A stretch of 64,000 nt of DNA from Nostoc linckia NIES-25. GTDB lineage: Bacteria > Cyanobacteriota > Cyanobacteriia > Cyanobacteriales > Nostocaceae. The DNA lies in NCBI RefSeq assembly GCF_002368035.1, contig NZ_AP018222.1, positions 3,016,534 through 3,080,533 of the forward strand, given 5' to 3'. Both the position numbers and the translations under genes were made by a program. Positions within the stretch are counted from its first letter, which is position 1, and every line of letters begins with the position of its first letter. This document shows positions 25,738 through 34,808 of the stretch, one piece after another. The notes beneath the pieces were generated by a model. It was not told the DNA's origin. It saw nothing but the letters and a program-made list of their open reading frames with translations, and searched no databases.

Positions 25738-25979
25738 ACAGTTTTTCCGATATCACGTATTTGGCTGATATTCAGTATCGCCTCTCCGTGATCTGGAATC
25801 CAAGCTAGCCATTCATCTTTGGAAACTGGACATAATAAAAGTGCTTCGTCAAAACTCCAAGGGTTGGGAAGTTCTAAAAGCTTCACCCAACCAGAAACTC
25901 TTAACTGCTGGTGTAAATCTTCCAGATTCCGCCTTCTTGCTTGGACAGCAAAATCTGGTCTCTTAGAATCTAGTTTCAT
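25734..25979 (-). CDS. Small protein of unknown function, overlaps the EF-hand gene
   Basis: 81 residues, with base composition typical of the host. It contains ARRRNLEDLHQQLRVSGWVKLLELP and DEWLAWIPDHGEAILNI, a soluble mixed alpha/beta pattern without membrane segments. Its TGA overlaps the EF-hand ATG in ATGA, so the two would be co-translated. I do not recognise the family with certainty. It may be the native gene behind which the EF-hand gene landed. Confidence 0.65.
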   Translation of the reverse strand: MKLDSKRPDFAVQARRRNLEDLHQQLRVSGWVKLLELPNPWSFDEALLLCPVSKDEWLAWIPDHGEAILNISQIRDIGKTV

Positions 25980-26180
25980 ATCTTCGTCTTAGCCTTACCA
26001 ATGGACTAATCTAAAATTATTTCTGTAACTTAGACTACAAAATAAACAATACTTGTGAAAAGCAACTGTCTTATAACTTTACGTTCGCTGATGCAAGTGT
26101 TTGCTTAATATTGCAAGCTATGACTGTGAGGCACGGCAAGTTGTAGACTGGCTACTAGGCCGCAATTCCCAACTAGAAAT

Positions 26181-26930
26181 ATGTCATTTACTTCTATGCC
26201 CTCGCTGCGCGAGCAACAACATCCCCTAATTCGTCAGCTAGCTGATTGTATTGAGGCAGCTTGGCATCAGCATCTGGATCTATCGCCCTACCATTTGCCT
26301 GCTGAGTTGGGGTATGTGGAAGGTAGACTGGAAGGGGAAAAACTGACCATTGAAAATCGTTGCTATCAAACTCCCCAGTTCCGGAAAATGCACTTAGAAC
26401 TGGCAAAAATTGGAAATATGCTCGATATTTTGCATTGCGTCATGTTTCCCCGTCCAGAATACAACCTGCCGATGTTTGGTTGTGATTTAGTGGGGGGTAG
26501 AGGTCAAATTAGTGCAGCGATCGCCGACCTTTCTCCCATACATGTAGAACGCACCTTACCAGAATCTTATACTGCTGCGCTCACAGAGTTAACAGTGCTT
26601 AACTTTTCCCAACCCCGCGAATTACCTGACTGGGGAAATATTTTTTCAGATTTTTGTATCTTTGTCCGCCCCACTTCCCCGGAAGAAGAAACAATGTTTT
26701 TGTCTCGCGTGGGAGAATTTTTAGAAATTCATTGTACCCAAGCGATCGCCTCTAGTCCAGTTTCAGTTGAGCAAGTTACACAAAATCTCGCCGGACAACA
26801 CAACTACTGCACTAAACAGCAGCAAAACGACAAAACTCGTCGCGTCCTAGAAAAAGCCTTTGGCCCAGCTTGGGCAGAACATTATATGACCACAGTTCTA
26901 TTCGATCTTCCACAGGAGATTGCCAGATAA
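26181..26930 (+). CDS. pcyA: Phycocyanobilin:ferredoxin oxidoreductase
   Basis: 249 residues, normal length. The active-site block RKMHLELAKIGNMLDILH and CVMFPRPEYNLPMFGCDLV carries Glu73, His85 and Asp102, equivalent to Glu76, His88 and Asp105 of the Synechocystis enzyme. The enzyme reduces biliverdin IXalpha by four electrons from ferredoxin to phycocyanobilin, the chromophore of phycocyanin and of cyanobacterial phytochromes. It appears monocistronic. Confidence 0.97.
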   Translation: MSFTSMPSLREQQHPLIRQLADCIEAAWHQHLDLSPYHLPAELGYVEGRLEGEKLTIENRCYQTPQFRKMHLELAKIGNMLDILHCVMFPRPEYNLPMFGCDLVGGRGQISAAIADLSPIHVERTLPESYTAALTELTVLNFSQPRELPDWGNIFSDFCIFVRPTSPEEETMFLSRVGEFLEIHCTQAIASSPVSVEQVTQNLAGQHNYCTKQQQNDKTRRVLEKAFGPAWAEHYMTTVLFDLPQEIAR

Positions 26931-27966
26931 AAAATCTCCAAGAGGTAGAGCACAAGGGGACAAGGGGACAAGGGGACAAGGGGACGAGAATAACTCCTAA
27001 CTCCTCACTCTTAACTCCTAATGCCCCATGCCCTTATTCCCGCATCTGTAGGTTCTGTTACGTTTTCCGGTGACTGATAAATGTAGAATTCATTCAACGA
27101 GAGTTTGATGGAGTCCCAAAATAGAAGCAGGGAGATTAGTAAGACCAATTAGCTTTAACTAGGTTACAGATAATCACGCGGAGAGAAGTCTGAGCGGCGG
27201 CTTCCGCCGCTCAGAACTTCGGGGGACACAGTGACACGGTGACGCGGAGAATAATGTGTAGCAAAATTTTTGACAATTGGTATCAGGTCTTTGAAACAAA
27301 TGATTTTTGATCTTGTTTTTCAATGTTGTAAATAACTGTAGCCTCCGCTGATTAAGCATAAGAATTCAGAATTTAGAATTCAGAATTCAGAATCAATAAT
27401 TTTCCAAGTATTCTGACTTCGATTCTTGAGTTGGAGAATTCTCTTATCAGTAAATAGTTAGTAACATTCACTAATTAGTTAATGTGAATTAGTTTATCTT
27501 TGCGGTAGTGAATGTAGCAGTACATTACCGCATCATAGTAGTTTTGAATTTTCAGTAGAGACGCGATTTCTTGCTTCTCTATATCTGAATACCTCACTAA
27601 TTGATTCTGGATTCGGAATTCGGAATTCGGAATTCTGCATTCTTCTTCAGATAGCCAGCTACAAGAGGGCATCATTTTGCAAAGCTTTAGTGTGAGTGTT
27701 GAGTGTCGATCGCGCAATGGATTTTAAGCCATACCCATTGTTTGTCCTAATACCAATTTGAAAAAAGAACGCGACAGATATACACGCTCAAACCCTTGTG
27801 ATATCTAGTCTTCTTAATGCAAGAATTTTGCGGAAAGTCTGAGCGGAGGTTTCCGACCATCAGAACTTTCCAAGAGGGAATTTTGAATTGGTATAAGCGG
27901 CTGGCTATTGATTAAAAACCCTTTTTTACTCGCATCAGCACAATTCAGATAAACGGGCAACATACT
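26931..27966. other. 1-kb repeat-rich spacer upstream of devBCA
   Basis: Contains the ACAAGGGG array (26952-26983), CTCCTAACTCC-type runs near 26995, a GCGGCGGCTTCCGCCGC hairpin (about 27190), AATTCAG heptamers (27361-27395) and a related GAGCGGAGGTTTCCG block (27840). Possible ORFs are built from the repeats. No clear NtcA site (GTA-N8-TAC) was found before devB. Confidence 0.55.
26952..26983. repeat. Octamer array ACAAGGGG x4
   Basis: Four exact tandem copies, followed by a degenerate fifth (ACGAG). Confidence 0.9.
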
Positions 27967-29406
27967 ATGTCAAGGGTGACCGAGAAGCCAAAGCCAACTG
28001 AGCAGACATTTAATCCCGAACAACCTAAGATTTGGTGGGGTATTGCTGTAGCAGTGCCAATAGTAATTGCTGCTGGGGTACTAGGTACAGCCAAAATTGA
28101 GCAGCTCAAAAAACTAACTGTATCCGCACCCGTAATGCCATCTACCAATAGCGTTAGTGCTGTGGGGCGTTTGGAACCGCGAGGCGAAGTTATTAAATTG
28201 TCTGCACCCTCTTCAGGATTAGCGCCATCCTCACGAATTCAGCAGCTTCTAGTGAAAGAGGGTGAAAAGGTCAGACAAGGGCAAATCGTGGCAATTTTGG
28301 ACAACCGCGATACTCAAATAGCTGCACTAGAAGAGGCAAAAGCTAAAGTCCAAGAAGCCCGTGCGAATTTGGCGCAAGTCAGAGCCGGATCTCCGCGAGA
28401 TATTCAAGCTCAAAGATCGGTTATTGGTCGCCTACAAGCGCAGTTGGTTGGTGAAAAGAATGCTCAACAAGCGACAATTACTCGGATTGCAGCTCAGTTA
28501 AGTGGAGAAAAACTCGTCCAACAAGCAACCGTGAATCGGCTAGAAGCTGAACTTAGCGGACAAAGAGAGGCTCTTAGGGCAACCTTGGCACGTATCCAAG
28601 CCGAACAGCGTAATGCTCAAGTCGATGCTGGACGCTATGAGTTTTTATACAAAGAAGGCGCGATTTCTCAGCAAGAACGCGATCGCAGACGCTTGAGTGC
28701 CGTTACAGCTAATCAGCAGGTTGCTGAAAGTCAAGCCACCTTGAGGCAGACATTGGCAACTCTGCGACAGCAACTTGCCGAGGCTAGAGCTACTCAAATA
28801 CAAAATTTAGCAACATTGCAACAGCAGCTGATTGAAGCCAAAGTCAACCGTGACAAGACTGTAGCAACTTTGCAAAGACAAATTGATGAAGAAAAAGCCA
28901 AACTCAGCAGACTTTTAGACGTTAGTCCGACTGATGTCCAAGTAGCCCTAGCGCAAGTTAGTAATGCGATCGCTAATGTTAGAAAAGCCGAAGCAGAACT
29001 GAAATTGAGCTACGTTCAAGCGCCAATCGCCGGAGAAATTTTAAAGATTTACACCAAGTCGGGTGAAGCTATCGGTGCAAATGGCATTGCTGAACTTGGA
29101 CAAACTAATCAAATGTTTGTAGTTGCTGAAGTCCCTGAAGATAGTATTAGCAAAGTGCGCCTCGGTCAAAACGCTAGTATCGCTAGCGATAATGGAGCAT
29201 TTAGCGAAGAACTAAAAGGAACTGTCACCGAAATTGGCAGAAAAATTGGCAAAAAAGATGTGCTAAATACAGATCCAGCAGCAGATGTGGATGCCAGAGT
29301 TATAGAAGTCAAAATTGCTTTGTCTCCAGAAGATAGTCTGAAAGTTTCTGGTTTAACTTATGCAAAAGTTCTTGTGGAAATTAACTCCTCAGCAATCAAT
29401 CCTTAA
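27967..29406 (+). CDS. devB: DevB-type membrane fusion protein of a DevBCA exporter
   Basis: 479 residues. One N-terminal membrane helix (WWGIAVAVPIVIAAGVLGTA), the DevB hallmark NSVSAVGRLEPRGEVIKLSAPSS (abridged), a lipoyl half (LLVKEGEKVRQGQIVAILD), a long coiled coil with repeated TITRIAAQLSGE-like segments, the second lipoyl half (SYVQAPIAGEILKIYTKSGE) and a barrel domain. In Anabaena DevB joins the DevCA inner-membrane complex to TolC (HgdD) and exports heterocyst glycolipids; several paralogous sets exist, so the substrate here is not certain. It is two bases from devC. Confidence 0.93.
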   Translation: MSRVTEKPKPTEQTFNPEQPKIWWGIAVAVPIVIAAGVLGTAKIEQLKKLTVSAPVMPSTNSVSAVGRLEPRGEVIKLSAPSSGLAPSSRIQQLLVKEGEKVRQGQIVAILDNRDTQIAALEEAKAKVQEARANLAQVRAGSPRDIQAQRSVIGRLQAQLVGEKNAQQATITRIAAQLSGEKLVQQATVNRLEAELSGQREALRATLARIQAEQRNAQVDAGRYEFLYKEGAISQQERDRRRLSAVTANQQVAESQATLRQTLATLRQQLAEARATQIQNLATLQQQLIEAKVNRDKTVATLQRQIDEEKAKLSRLLDVSPTDVQVALAQVSNAIANVRKAEAELKLSYVQAPIAGEILKIYTKSGEAIGANGIAELGQTNQMFVVAEVPEDSISKVRLGQNASIASDNGAFSEELKGTVTEIGRKIGKKDVLNTDPAADVDARVIEVKIALSPEDSLKVSGLTYAKVLVEINSSAINP

Positions 29407-29408
29407 TA

Positions 29409-30563
29409 ATGAGTAAAAAAATCCCTCTGTCGTGGCTACAACTAACCAGAGAAAGGACTCGCCTAGCTGTGGCTTTGGCCGGAATTGCTTTTGCCGACAT
29501 TTTAATGTTTATGCAACTCGGATTTCGGGATGCTTTATATTATAGTAACGTTCGATTCCACAGCAGTTTGCAGGGCGATATTGTTTTAATTAATAGTCAA
29601 TCTAGTGCTGTTTTGGCTATGAGAAGCTTTTCTCAACGGCGATTATATAAAGCTTTAGAGTTACCAACAGTACAATCAGTACACCCTATATATTTAGATT
29701 ATACAACCTGGAAAAATCCTATAACAGGTCGCCCTCGTAGTATCCTAGTATTTGGCATGAACCCAGAAACTAACCTGCTAAATTTGCCTGGGGTTCAAGA
29801 AAATTTAGAAAAACTTAAACTGCCAGATGTAGTTTTATTTGACCGTTCTTCTAGGGTTGAATATGGGCCAATTGCTGCTGATTATGACCAAGGAAAAACT
29901 GTCACAGCAGAAGTAAGAAGACGGCGAACGAGAGTAGTAGGGCTATTTACGTTAGGTGCATCATTTGGTGCAGATGGTAACTTAATTACCAGTGATGTTA
30001 ACTTTCTGCGGATATTCAACACTCGTCAGAAAGGATTAATTGATATTGGGTTGATTAAATTGAAACCTGGAGCAAATGCTAACGCTGTTGCTGAGGATTT
30101 AAAGAAATATATACCTAAAGAGATAAATGTTTTAACTAAACAAGAATTTATTGATTTTGAGCGAAATTACTGGGCAAGTAGTACGGCTATCGGATTTATT
30201 TTTACATTAGGAACTATCATGGGTTTTATTGTTGGAACTGTAATTGTTTATCAAATACTTTATACAGAAGTTTCAGATCACTTAGCTGAGTACGCCACTC
30301 TCAAAGCCATAGGCTATACACATAACTATTTATTGAAAGTCATTCTGCAAGAGGCTTTTCTACTAGCTGTATTAGGATATATGCCCGGAATAATTTTTTC
30401 TTTATTTATGTATCAAAGTGCAAGACAAGCAACACTTTTACCAGTATTTATGAGTTTCGATCGCGCCACAACCGTGTTGATTTTGACCATAATCATGTGC
30501 TTTGTTTCCGGTGCGATCGCAGTCCGAAAATTACGCTCTGCCGATCCAGCAGATATATTTTGA
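29409..30563 (+). CDS. devC: DevC-type ABC permease
   Basis: 384 residues, the normal length. Opening IPLSWLQLTRERTRLAVALAGIAFADILMFMQLGFRDALY (abridged), then a large periplasmic domain, then three C-terminal helices (TAIGFIFTLGTIMGFIVGTVIVY and others) with the FtsX/MacB-type motif EYATLKAIGYTHNYL. It is the membrane subunit of a mechanotransmission-type exporter working with DevA and DevB, and follows devB by two bases. Confidence 0.94.
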   Translation: MSKKIPLSWLQLTRERTRLAVALAGIAFADILMFMQLGFRDALYYSNVRFHSSLQGDIVLINSQSSAVLAMRSFSQRRLYKALELPTVQSVHPIYLDYTTWKNPITGRPRSILVFGMNPETNLLNLPGVQENLEKLKLPDVVLFDRSSRVEYGPIAADYDQGKTVTAEVRRRRTRVVGLFTLGASFGADGNLITSDVNFLRIFNTRQKGLIDIGLIKLKPGANANAVAEDLKKYIPKEINVLTKQEFIDFERNYWASSTAIGFIFTLGTIMGFIVGTVIVYQILYTEVSDHLAEYATLKAIGYTHNYLLKVILQEAFLLAVLGYMPGIIFSLFMYQSARQATLLPVFMSFDRATTVLILTIIMCFVSGAIAVRKLRSADPADIF

Positions 30564-30659
30564 AGAAGAATGCAGAATTCAGAATTCAGAATTAATTGAA
30601 ATGCCAGTGTTTTAAAAACAGTTCCATGTCGTAAATGCTAAATTATAACTAATAAATTT

Positions 30660-31370
30660 ATGAAGAGAGAAGAACCTGTAATTTCCATTAAAAATCTGAA
30701 TCATTACTATGGCAAAGGCGCACTGAAGAAACAGATTTTATTTGACATTAACCTAGATATTTATGCTGGTGAAATTGTCATTATGACCGGGCCATCAGGT
30801 TCAGGTAAAACTACATTACTGAGTTTGATTGGCGGTTTGCGGTCTGTACAAGAGGGAAGTTTAAAATTTTTAGGTGAAGAAGTGTTTGGTGTCAGTCAAA
30901 ACAAACTGGTGCAAATGCGGCGTAACATTGGTTATATTTTCCAAGCTCACAATTTGCTGGGGTTCTTGACTGCCAAACAAAACGTACAAATGGCAGTAGA
31001 ATTAAACGATCGCGTTTCTCAAGCAGAAGCGATCGCTAAATCAGAAATGATGCTGCGGGCTGTTGGTTTAGAAGAAAGAATTAATTATTACCCAGATAAT
31101 CTTTCTGGGGGACAAAAACAAAGAATTGCGATCGCCCGCGCCCTAGTTAATCGTCCTCCTCTAGTGCTAGCAGACGAACCAACAGCAGCATTAGACAAAC
31201 AATCAGGACGCGATGTCGTAGAAATAATGCAGAGTCTAGCTAAAAATCAAGGTACTACTATCTTGTTAGTCACGCACGACAACCGTATTTTAGACATCGC
31301 CGATCGCATCGTAGAAATGGAAGATGGCCTGTTAACTCGTAATTCTTCAAATACAGTTATTCAGTCATAA
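30660..31370 (+). CDS. devA: DevA-type ABC ATPase
   Basis: 236 residues. Walker A GPSGSGKTT, Q-loop IFQAHNLL, signature LSGGQKQR, Walker B LVLADEPTAALD and switch LLVTHD are all intact, as in the MacB/LolD group. It powers the DevBC pump. The 96-base gap from devC contains an AATTCAG heptamer repeat but no terminator, so it is still likely in the operon; a large hairpin follows it. Confidence 0.95.
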   Translation: MKREEPVISIKNLNHYYGKGALKKQILFDINLDIYAGEIVIMTGPSGSGKTTLLSLIGGLRSVQEGSLKFLGEEVFGVSQNKLVQMRRNIGYIFQAHNLLGFLTAKQNVQMAVELNDRVSQAEAIAKSEMMLRAVGLEERINYYPDNLSGGQKQRIAIARALVNRPPLVLADEPTAALDKQSGRDVVEIMQSLAKNQGTTILLVTHDNRILDIADRIVEMEDGLLTRNSSNTVIQS

Positions 31371-31376
31371 TTTTGA

Positions 31377-31415
31377 TGTCGCTAGTCATTTGCAAATAAC
31401 AAATGACTAGCGACA
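31377..31415. terminator. Perfect 16-bp inverted repeat between convergent genes
   Basis: TGTCGCTAGTCATTTG and CAAATGACTAGCGACA flank a seven-base loop, starting 7 bases after the devA stop. There is no long T run, so either a bidirectional terminator or an interspersed palindrome; ATGACAA repeats follow. Confidence 0.65.
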
Positions 31416-31454
31416 AATGACAAATGACAAACATAATTATTGTTTAGCCAAGCC

Positions 31455-32258
31455 TTATCTTTTCGTTCCAGGTTGGTTTGGTGGAGTTGGGGCGACTGGT
31501 TGGCGACTAGTGCGAAACGTCACATTCACGCCTTCATTTGATTGCTCCAACACCAGTAAAGGTGTAGGCTTAGCCTTTTGATCCCAATGCATAGTAGCAA
31601 TCCGACCTTGAATAGTTGGTTGCCAACTATCTTCATCGTCCATAGGACTTAAATAAGTTTCTATACAATCAATAATTTGACTAATAGTTGCGGAAGTTGC
31701 TTGCGTCGGTAACTTCATTAACCGGACTTGAATCCGAAATAGTACGCGTTTAGCAGAGTTTGGTGGATTACCAGTTTCATACTCTACATCAAAAGTTTCA
31801 TCCACCTGCCGACCGGCACTGTTAGCAATTCCCACCGATCCTTGTTGGGCTTGATTTGGGCGCAGCGCTTGAGAAATTTTATCTTTGACCTTAATCTTTA
31901 CTTGATTAAGAATCGCAAAGTGAAACACCTCCTCTGACATCCGCATTCGTAGATAATCTAGGTTGAAATCCCGTGAATTTACCAAATCGGGATTAGTTTC
32001 CATTTTGCGAATCGTTTCCAAGGCTAGCTTAAATTTTTTTTCTAATTCTCGTGCCCGGAATTGTTCAAACTTAATTTTTTTCTCCAGTTTACTCATCTGG
32101 AGTTTACTATACACAATCAAAGCAATCACCACTAAAGCCAGTCCTCCAGAGGTTAGCACCAAGAATGGTGGTGTTTGAGGATTACTTGCTGGCACTTCCT
32201 GGGATGCCTTTTTAGTTTTTGTCCCGGGGGATTGGGCAAGAAACATCGAAGTAGGCAT
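31455..32258 (-). CDS. Cyanobacterial membrane-anchored protein of unknown function
   Basis: 267 residues: a short polar N-terminus, one membrane helix (PFLVLTSGGLALVVIALIVYSKL), a basic coiled coil (KLEKKIKFEQFRARELEKKFKLALETI, abridged) and a soluble domain of about 170 residues ending in a Pro-rich tail (PVAPTPPNQPGTKR). No enzyme motif is seen. It is convergent with devA and divergent from the HAD gene. Confidence 0.7.
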   Translation of the reverse strand: MPTSMFLAQSPGTKTKKASQEVPASNPQTPPFLVLTSGGLALVVIALIVYSKLQMSKLEKKIKFEQFRARELEKKFKLALETIRKMETNPDLVNSRDFNLDYLRMRMSEEVFHFAILNQVKIKVKDKISQALRPNQAQQGSVGIANSAGRQVDETFDVEYETGNPPNSAKRVLFRIQVRLMKLPTQATSATISQIIDCIETYLSPMDDEDSWQPTIQGRIATMHWDQKAKPTPLLVLEQSNEGVNVTFRTSRQPVAPTPPNQPGTKR

Positions 32259-32348
32259 GGTTGGAAAACTGAAAAACTTGACTCCTAATGTTTAGGGTTC
32301 CCAAATTTTTCAAGCCATCTTGCTGTATGATTATTATTTTTTACAAGG

Positions 32349-32388
32349 TACTGGGGACTGGTGACTAGGGACTGGGGACTGGGGATTA
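32349..32388. repeat. GACTGGG-type tandem repeat
   Basis: Degenerate units (ACTGGGGACTGGTGACTAGG and onward). The complementary CCCAATCCCCAATC-type motif is at 32460-32480, making an inverted pair. The same sequence family is found inside the aminotransferase gene at 44442-44514. Confidence 0.7.
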
Positions 32389-32487
32389 GGAGTGCTGAGT
32401 TAGAAGTTATTTTATTATTCTTCCCCTGCTTCCCTTGTCTCCCGAATCCCTAGTCCCCAATAGCCAGTACCCAATCCCCAATCTCTT

Positions 32488-33249
32488 ATGCCAAAACATT
32501 TGAGCCTTAACGCTTTGAGTAATATTCGTCTCATCGCCACAGATATGGATGGCACCCTGACTAAACGAGGAAAATTTACTCCTGCACTGCTGCAAGCTTT
32601 AGAGGATTTAGCAACAGCTAACATTAAGGTACTGATTGTCACAGGACGTTCTGCTGGGTGGGTGAGTGGATTGAGTAGTTTGATGCCTGTGGCAGGCGCT
32701 ATGGCAGAAAATGGCGGTTTGTACTTTCCACCCGGAAACCAGAAACCAGTAGTTTTAACACCCATTCCCGATTTAGCTCAGCATCGCCAGCAGTTGGGTA
32801 CAACTTTTGAAAAGTTACAAACTCAATTTCCCCAAATCCAGGAATCTGTTGATAATCGCTTTCGCGTCACCGATTGGACTTTTGATGTAGCTGGCTTGAG
32901 TCAAGATGAACTACAAATTTTAGATCGTCTCTGTCAACAAATGGGTTGGGGATTTACTTACAGTAACGTTCAGTGCCACATTAAACCCCAAGGGCAAGAT
33001 AAAGCTGTGGGATTGTTACAGGTATTGCGCGAATACTTCCCCGATTATTCACCAGAAGAAATTGTCACTGTAGGCGATAGTCCCAATGATGAAAGTTTAT
33101 TCGATCGCCGTTATTTTCCTGTTTCTGTAGGTGTGGCAAATGTGCTGGAATATGCAGATAAATTACAACATCAGCCTGTTTATATTACCAATGCTGCTGA
33201 AGGTGATGGATTTTGTGAGTTATCTAGTTACATTTTGCAAAGCTTCTAA
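32488..33249 (+). CDS. HAD-superfamily hydrolase, type IIB (Cof-like)
   Basis: 253 residues. Motif I DMDGT at residues 19-23 (nucleophile Asp19), motif II LIVTGRS, a C2-type cap in the middle, motif III Lys in HIKPQGQDKAVG, motif IV VTVGDSPNDESLF. These enzymes dephosphorylate sugar or nucleotide phosphates; the AMAENGG motif is typical of the sucrose/mannosylglycerol-phosphatase side of the family. The exact substrate is unknown. Confidence 0.88.
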   Translation: MPKHLSLNALSNIRLIATDMDGTLTKRGKFTPALLQALEDLATANIKVLIVTGRSAGWVSGLSSLMPVAGAMAENGGLYFPPGNQKPVVLTPIPDLAQHRQQLGTTFEKLQTQFPQIQESVDNRFRVTDWTFDVAGLSQDELQILDRLCQQMGWGFTYSNVQCHIKPQGQDKAVGLLQVLREYFPDYSPEEIVTVGDSPNDESLFDRRYFPVSVGVANVLEYADKLQHQPVYITNAAEGDGFCELSSYILQSF

Positions 33250-33312
33250 ATCCCCAATTAGGAACAATCGGAACTTGCTCTAAAATAATCTTGTAGCACT
33301 GATTTTATAACT

Positions 33313-34032
33313 ATGACAGCTACTCTACCTGTTAGTGTCGAATCAGAAATCTTTTACCCCAGTGCTGATGGTCAACCAGTGGCAGAAACCTACGACCACC
33401 TTTATGCTTTATTAACTACTTTAGAAGTACTCAAACAGTATTTAGCAGACCGTCAGGCAACAGTATTAGCAAATCAATTTCTTTACTATGCACAAGGCTT
33501 TCCCAAATTACGGGTAGCCCCAGATGTGATGGTAATTTTTGATGTTGCACCCGGCGGTCGCGACAACTATAAAATTTGGGAAGAGGGTCAAGTACCAACA
33601 GTGATTTTTGAAATGACATCTTTTAGTACTAAAGGACAGGATGAGATCTTCAAAAAGACCCTCTATGAGCAGCTAGGCGTTAAAGAATACTGGTTATTCG
33701 ACCCAAAAAGTGAGTGGGTAGAACAACAGTTACGCGGCTATCGGCTGCGGGGAGAAATCTACGAACCCATAGAGGATGGACGCAGTGAACCGCTACAACT
33801 GCGTTTAGCTATAGAAGGAAAGATAATTGCCTTTTATCGAGAGGATACAGGCGAAAAATTGCTCATTGGCGATGAATTGATAGAAGCTTTACGCCAAGAA
33901 GTTTTAGCAAGACAGCAAGCAGAGGAACGCGCAGAACAGGAACGCCAACGTGCAGAAGAAGCGCAATTAGAAATAGAACGATTAAAGGCAAAATTGCGTT
34001 CGCTCAACATAGACCCCGATACTATTAAGTAA
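33313..34032 (+). CDS. Uma2-family (DUF820) putative endonuclease
   Basis: 239 residues. PD-(D/E)XK-like core of DUF820: VAPDVMVIFDVAPGGR, VPTVIFEMTSFSTKGQD and KKTLYEQLGVKEYWLFDP, with the Asp, Glu and Lys expected for a restriction-like fold. The C-terminal 45 residues form a charged coiled coil (RQQAEERAEQERQRAEEAQ). Uma2 proteins are strongly expanded in filamentous cyanobacteria; their real function is unsettled. Confidence 0.88.
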   Translation: MTATLPVSVESEIFYPSADGQPVAETYDHLYALLTTLEVLKQYLADRQATVLANQFLYYAQGFPKLRVAPDVMVIFDVAPGGRDNYKIWEEGQVPTVIFEMTSFSTKGQDEIFKKTLYEQLGVKEYWLFDPKSEWVEQQLRGYRLRGEIYEPIEDGRSEPLQLRLAIEGKIIAFYREDTGEKLLIGDELIEALRQEVLARQQAEERAEQERQRAEEAQLEIERLKAKLRSLNIDPDTIK

Positions 34033-34380
34033 ATTTTTTGTACTTTTAATTACGAATTACGAATTACGAATTATTATCAAGTCAAATTTATTACTTTAAG
34101 TATCTTACAATAGATAGATGTCTAACGGGTTTCAATCTATCACCCAGAGAGGCTAAGAAGCTAATAGATACTTCAAAAAAACAGTTTAGCGTTTGATTTC
34201 CAACTTCGACCAGAAAGTGCAAAACCAAATACTAGGACTCCTATTTGATTTTTGAAAAAACTTGCCCTCAATTCAAAAAGGTTGATTTCCTACTCCCTAT
34301 CTAGACAAATAAATTCAAAAATCAAAGCGGATTACTATATAGAGTCAATAATTTACCTTTAAAGATTGAGGTATAAAATC
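34033..34380. other. Spacer with TTACGAA heptamers
   Basis: Three tandem TTACGAA units at 34050-34070, then AT-rich DNA with no gene recognised. Confidence 0.6.
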
Positions 34381-34548
34381 ATGCAAGAAATTGAGAGATT
34401 CTTTAGTAACTTATTCAGTAGCATACTCAACCGCTTTAAATATTCTGCAATGGACGCCACCGAACGAAAAATCAAAGAAACCGTCGATCGGCAGGTTGAA
34501 CAACATCGGCAAAGATCCAAGCCTCAGGATGGAGAAGATCGACAGTAG
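34381..34548 (+). CDS. Small protein of unknown function (55 aa)
   Basis: 55 residues from ATG 34381, with GAGG seven to ten bases upstream; a TTG fifteen bases earlier is unlikely. The N-terminus IERFFSNLFSSILNRF is amphipathic and could bind a membrane; the rest is charged (DATERKIKETVDRQVEQHRQRS). It looks coding by composition and RBS. Family not recognised. Confidence 0.55.
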   Translation: MQEIERFFSNLFSSILNRFKYSAMDATERKIKETVDRQVEQHRQRSKPQDGEDRQ

Positions 34549-34808
34549 AAATATCTTTTGCTAGGGAATTCAGGTATCATAACGGCGTGGCGATCGCCTT
34601 TGAAAAAGCTCACAATAGCAATATTTTCATTACTAAAAGCATAGCGCTTCCCAATTATTGAGCGGGCAGCGCTATTTTCTGATTCTCACTCTTTGAGGGG
34701 TATTATATTCAGTAATATTTATATTGCTGGTAGAAAAAAAAATCAGATACAAACTAAAGTAGATAAAACAATACCACAAAACACCCTTATAGTTACTAGT
34801 GCTAATTT

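Noticed and set aside
26870..27073. 67-codon + ORF overlapping the end of pcyA
   Set aside because: It is composed of the pcyA tail in another frame plus the ACAAGGGG array.
27475..27717. 80-codon minus-strand ORF
   Set aside because: Its middle (CRIPNSEFRIQNQ) is the translation of the AATTC heptamer repeat and no family is recognisable.
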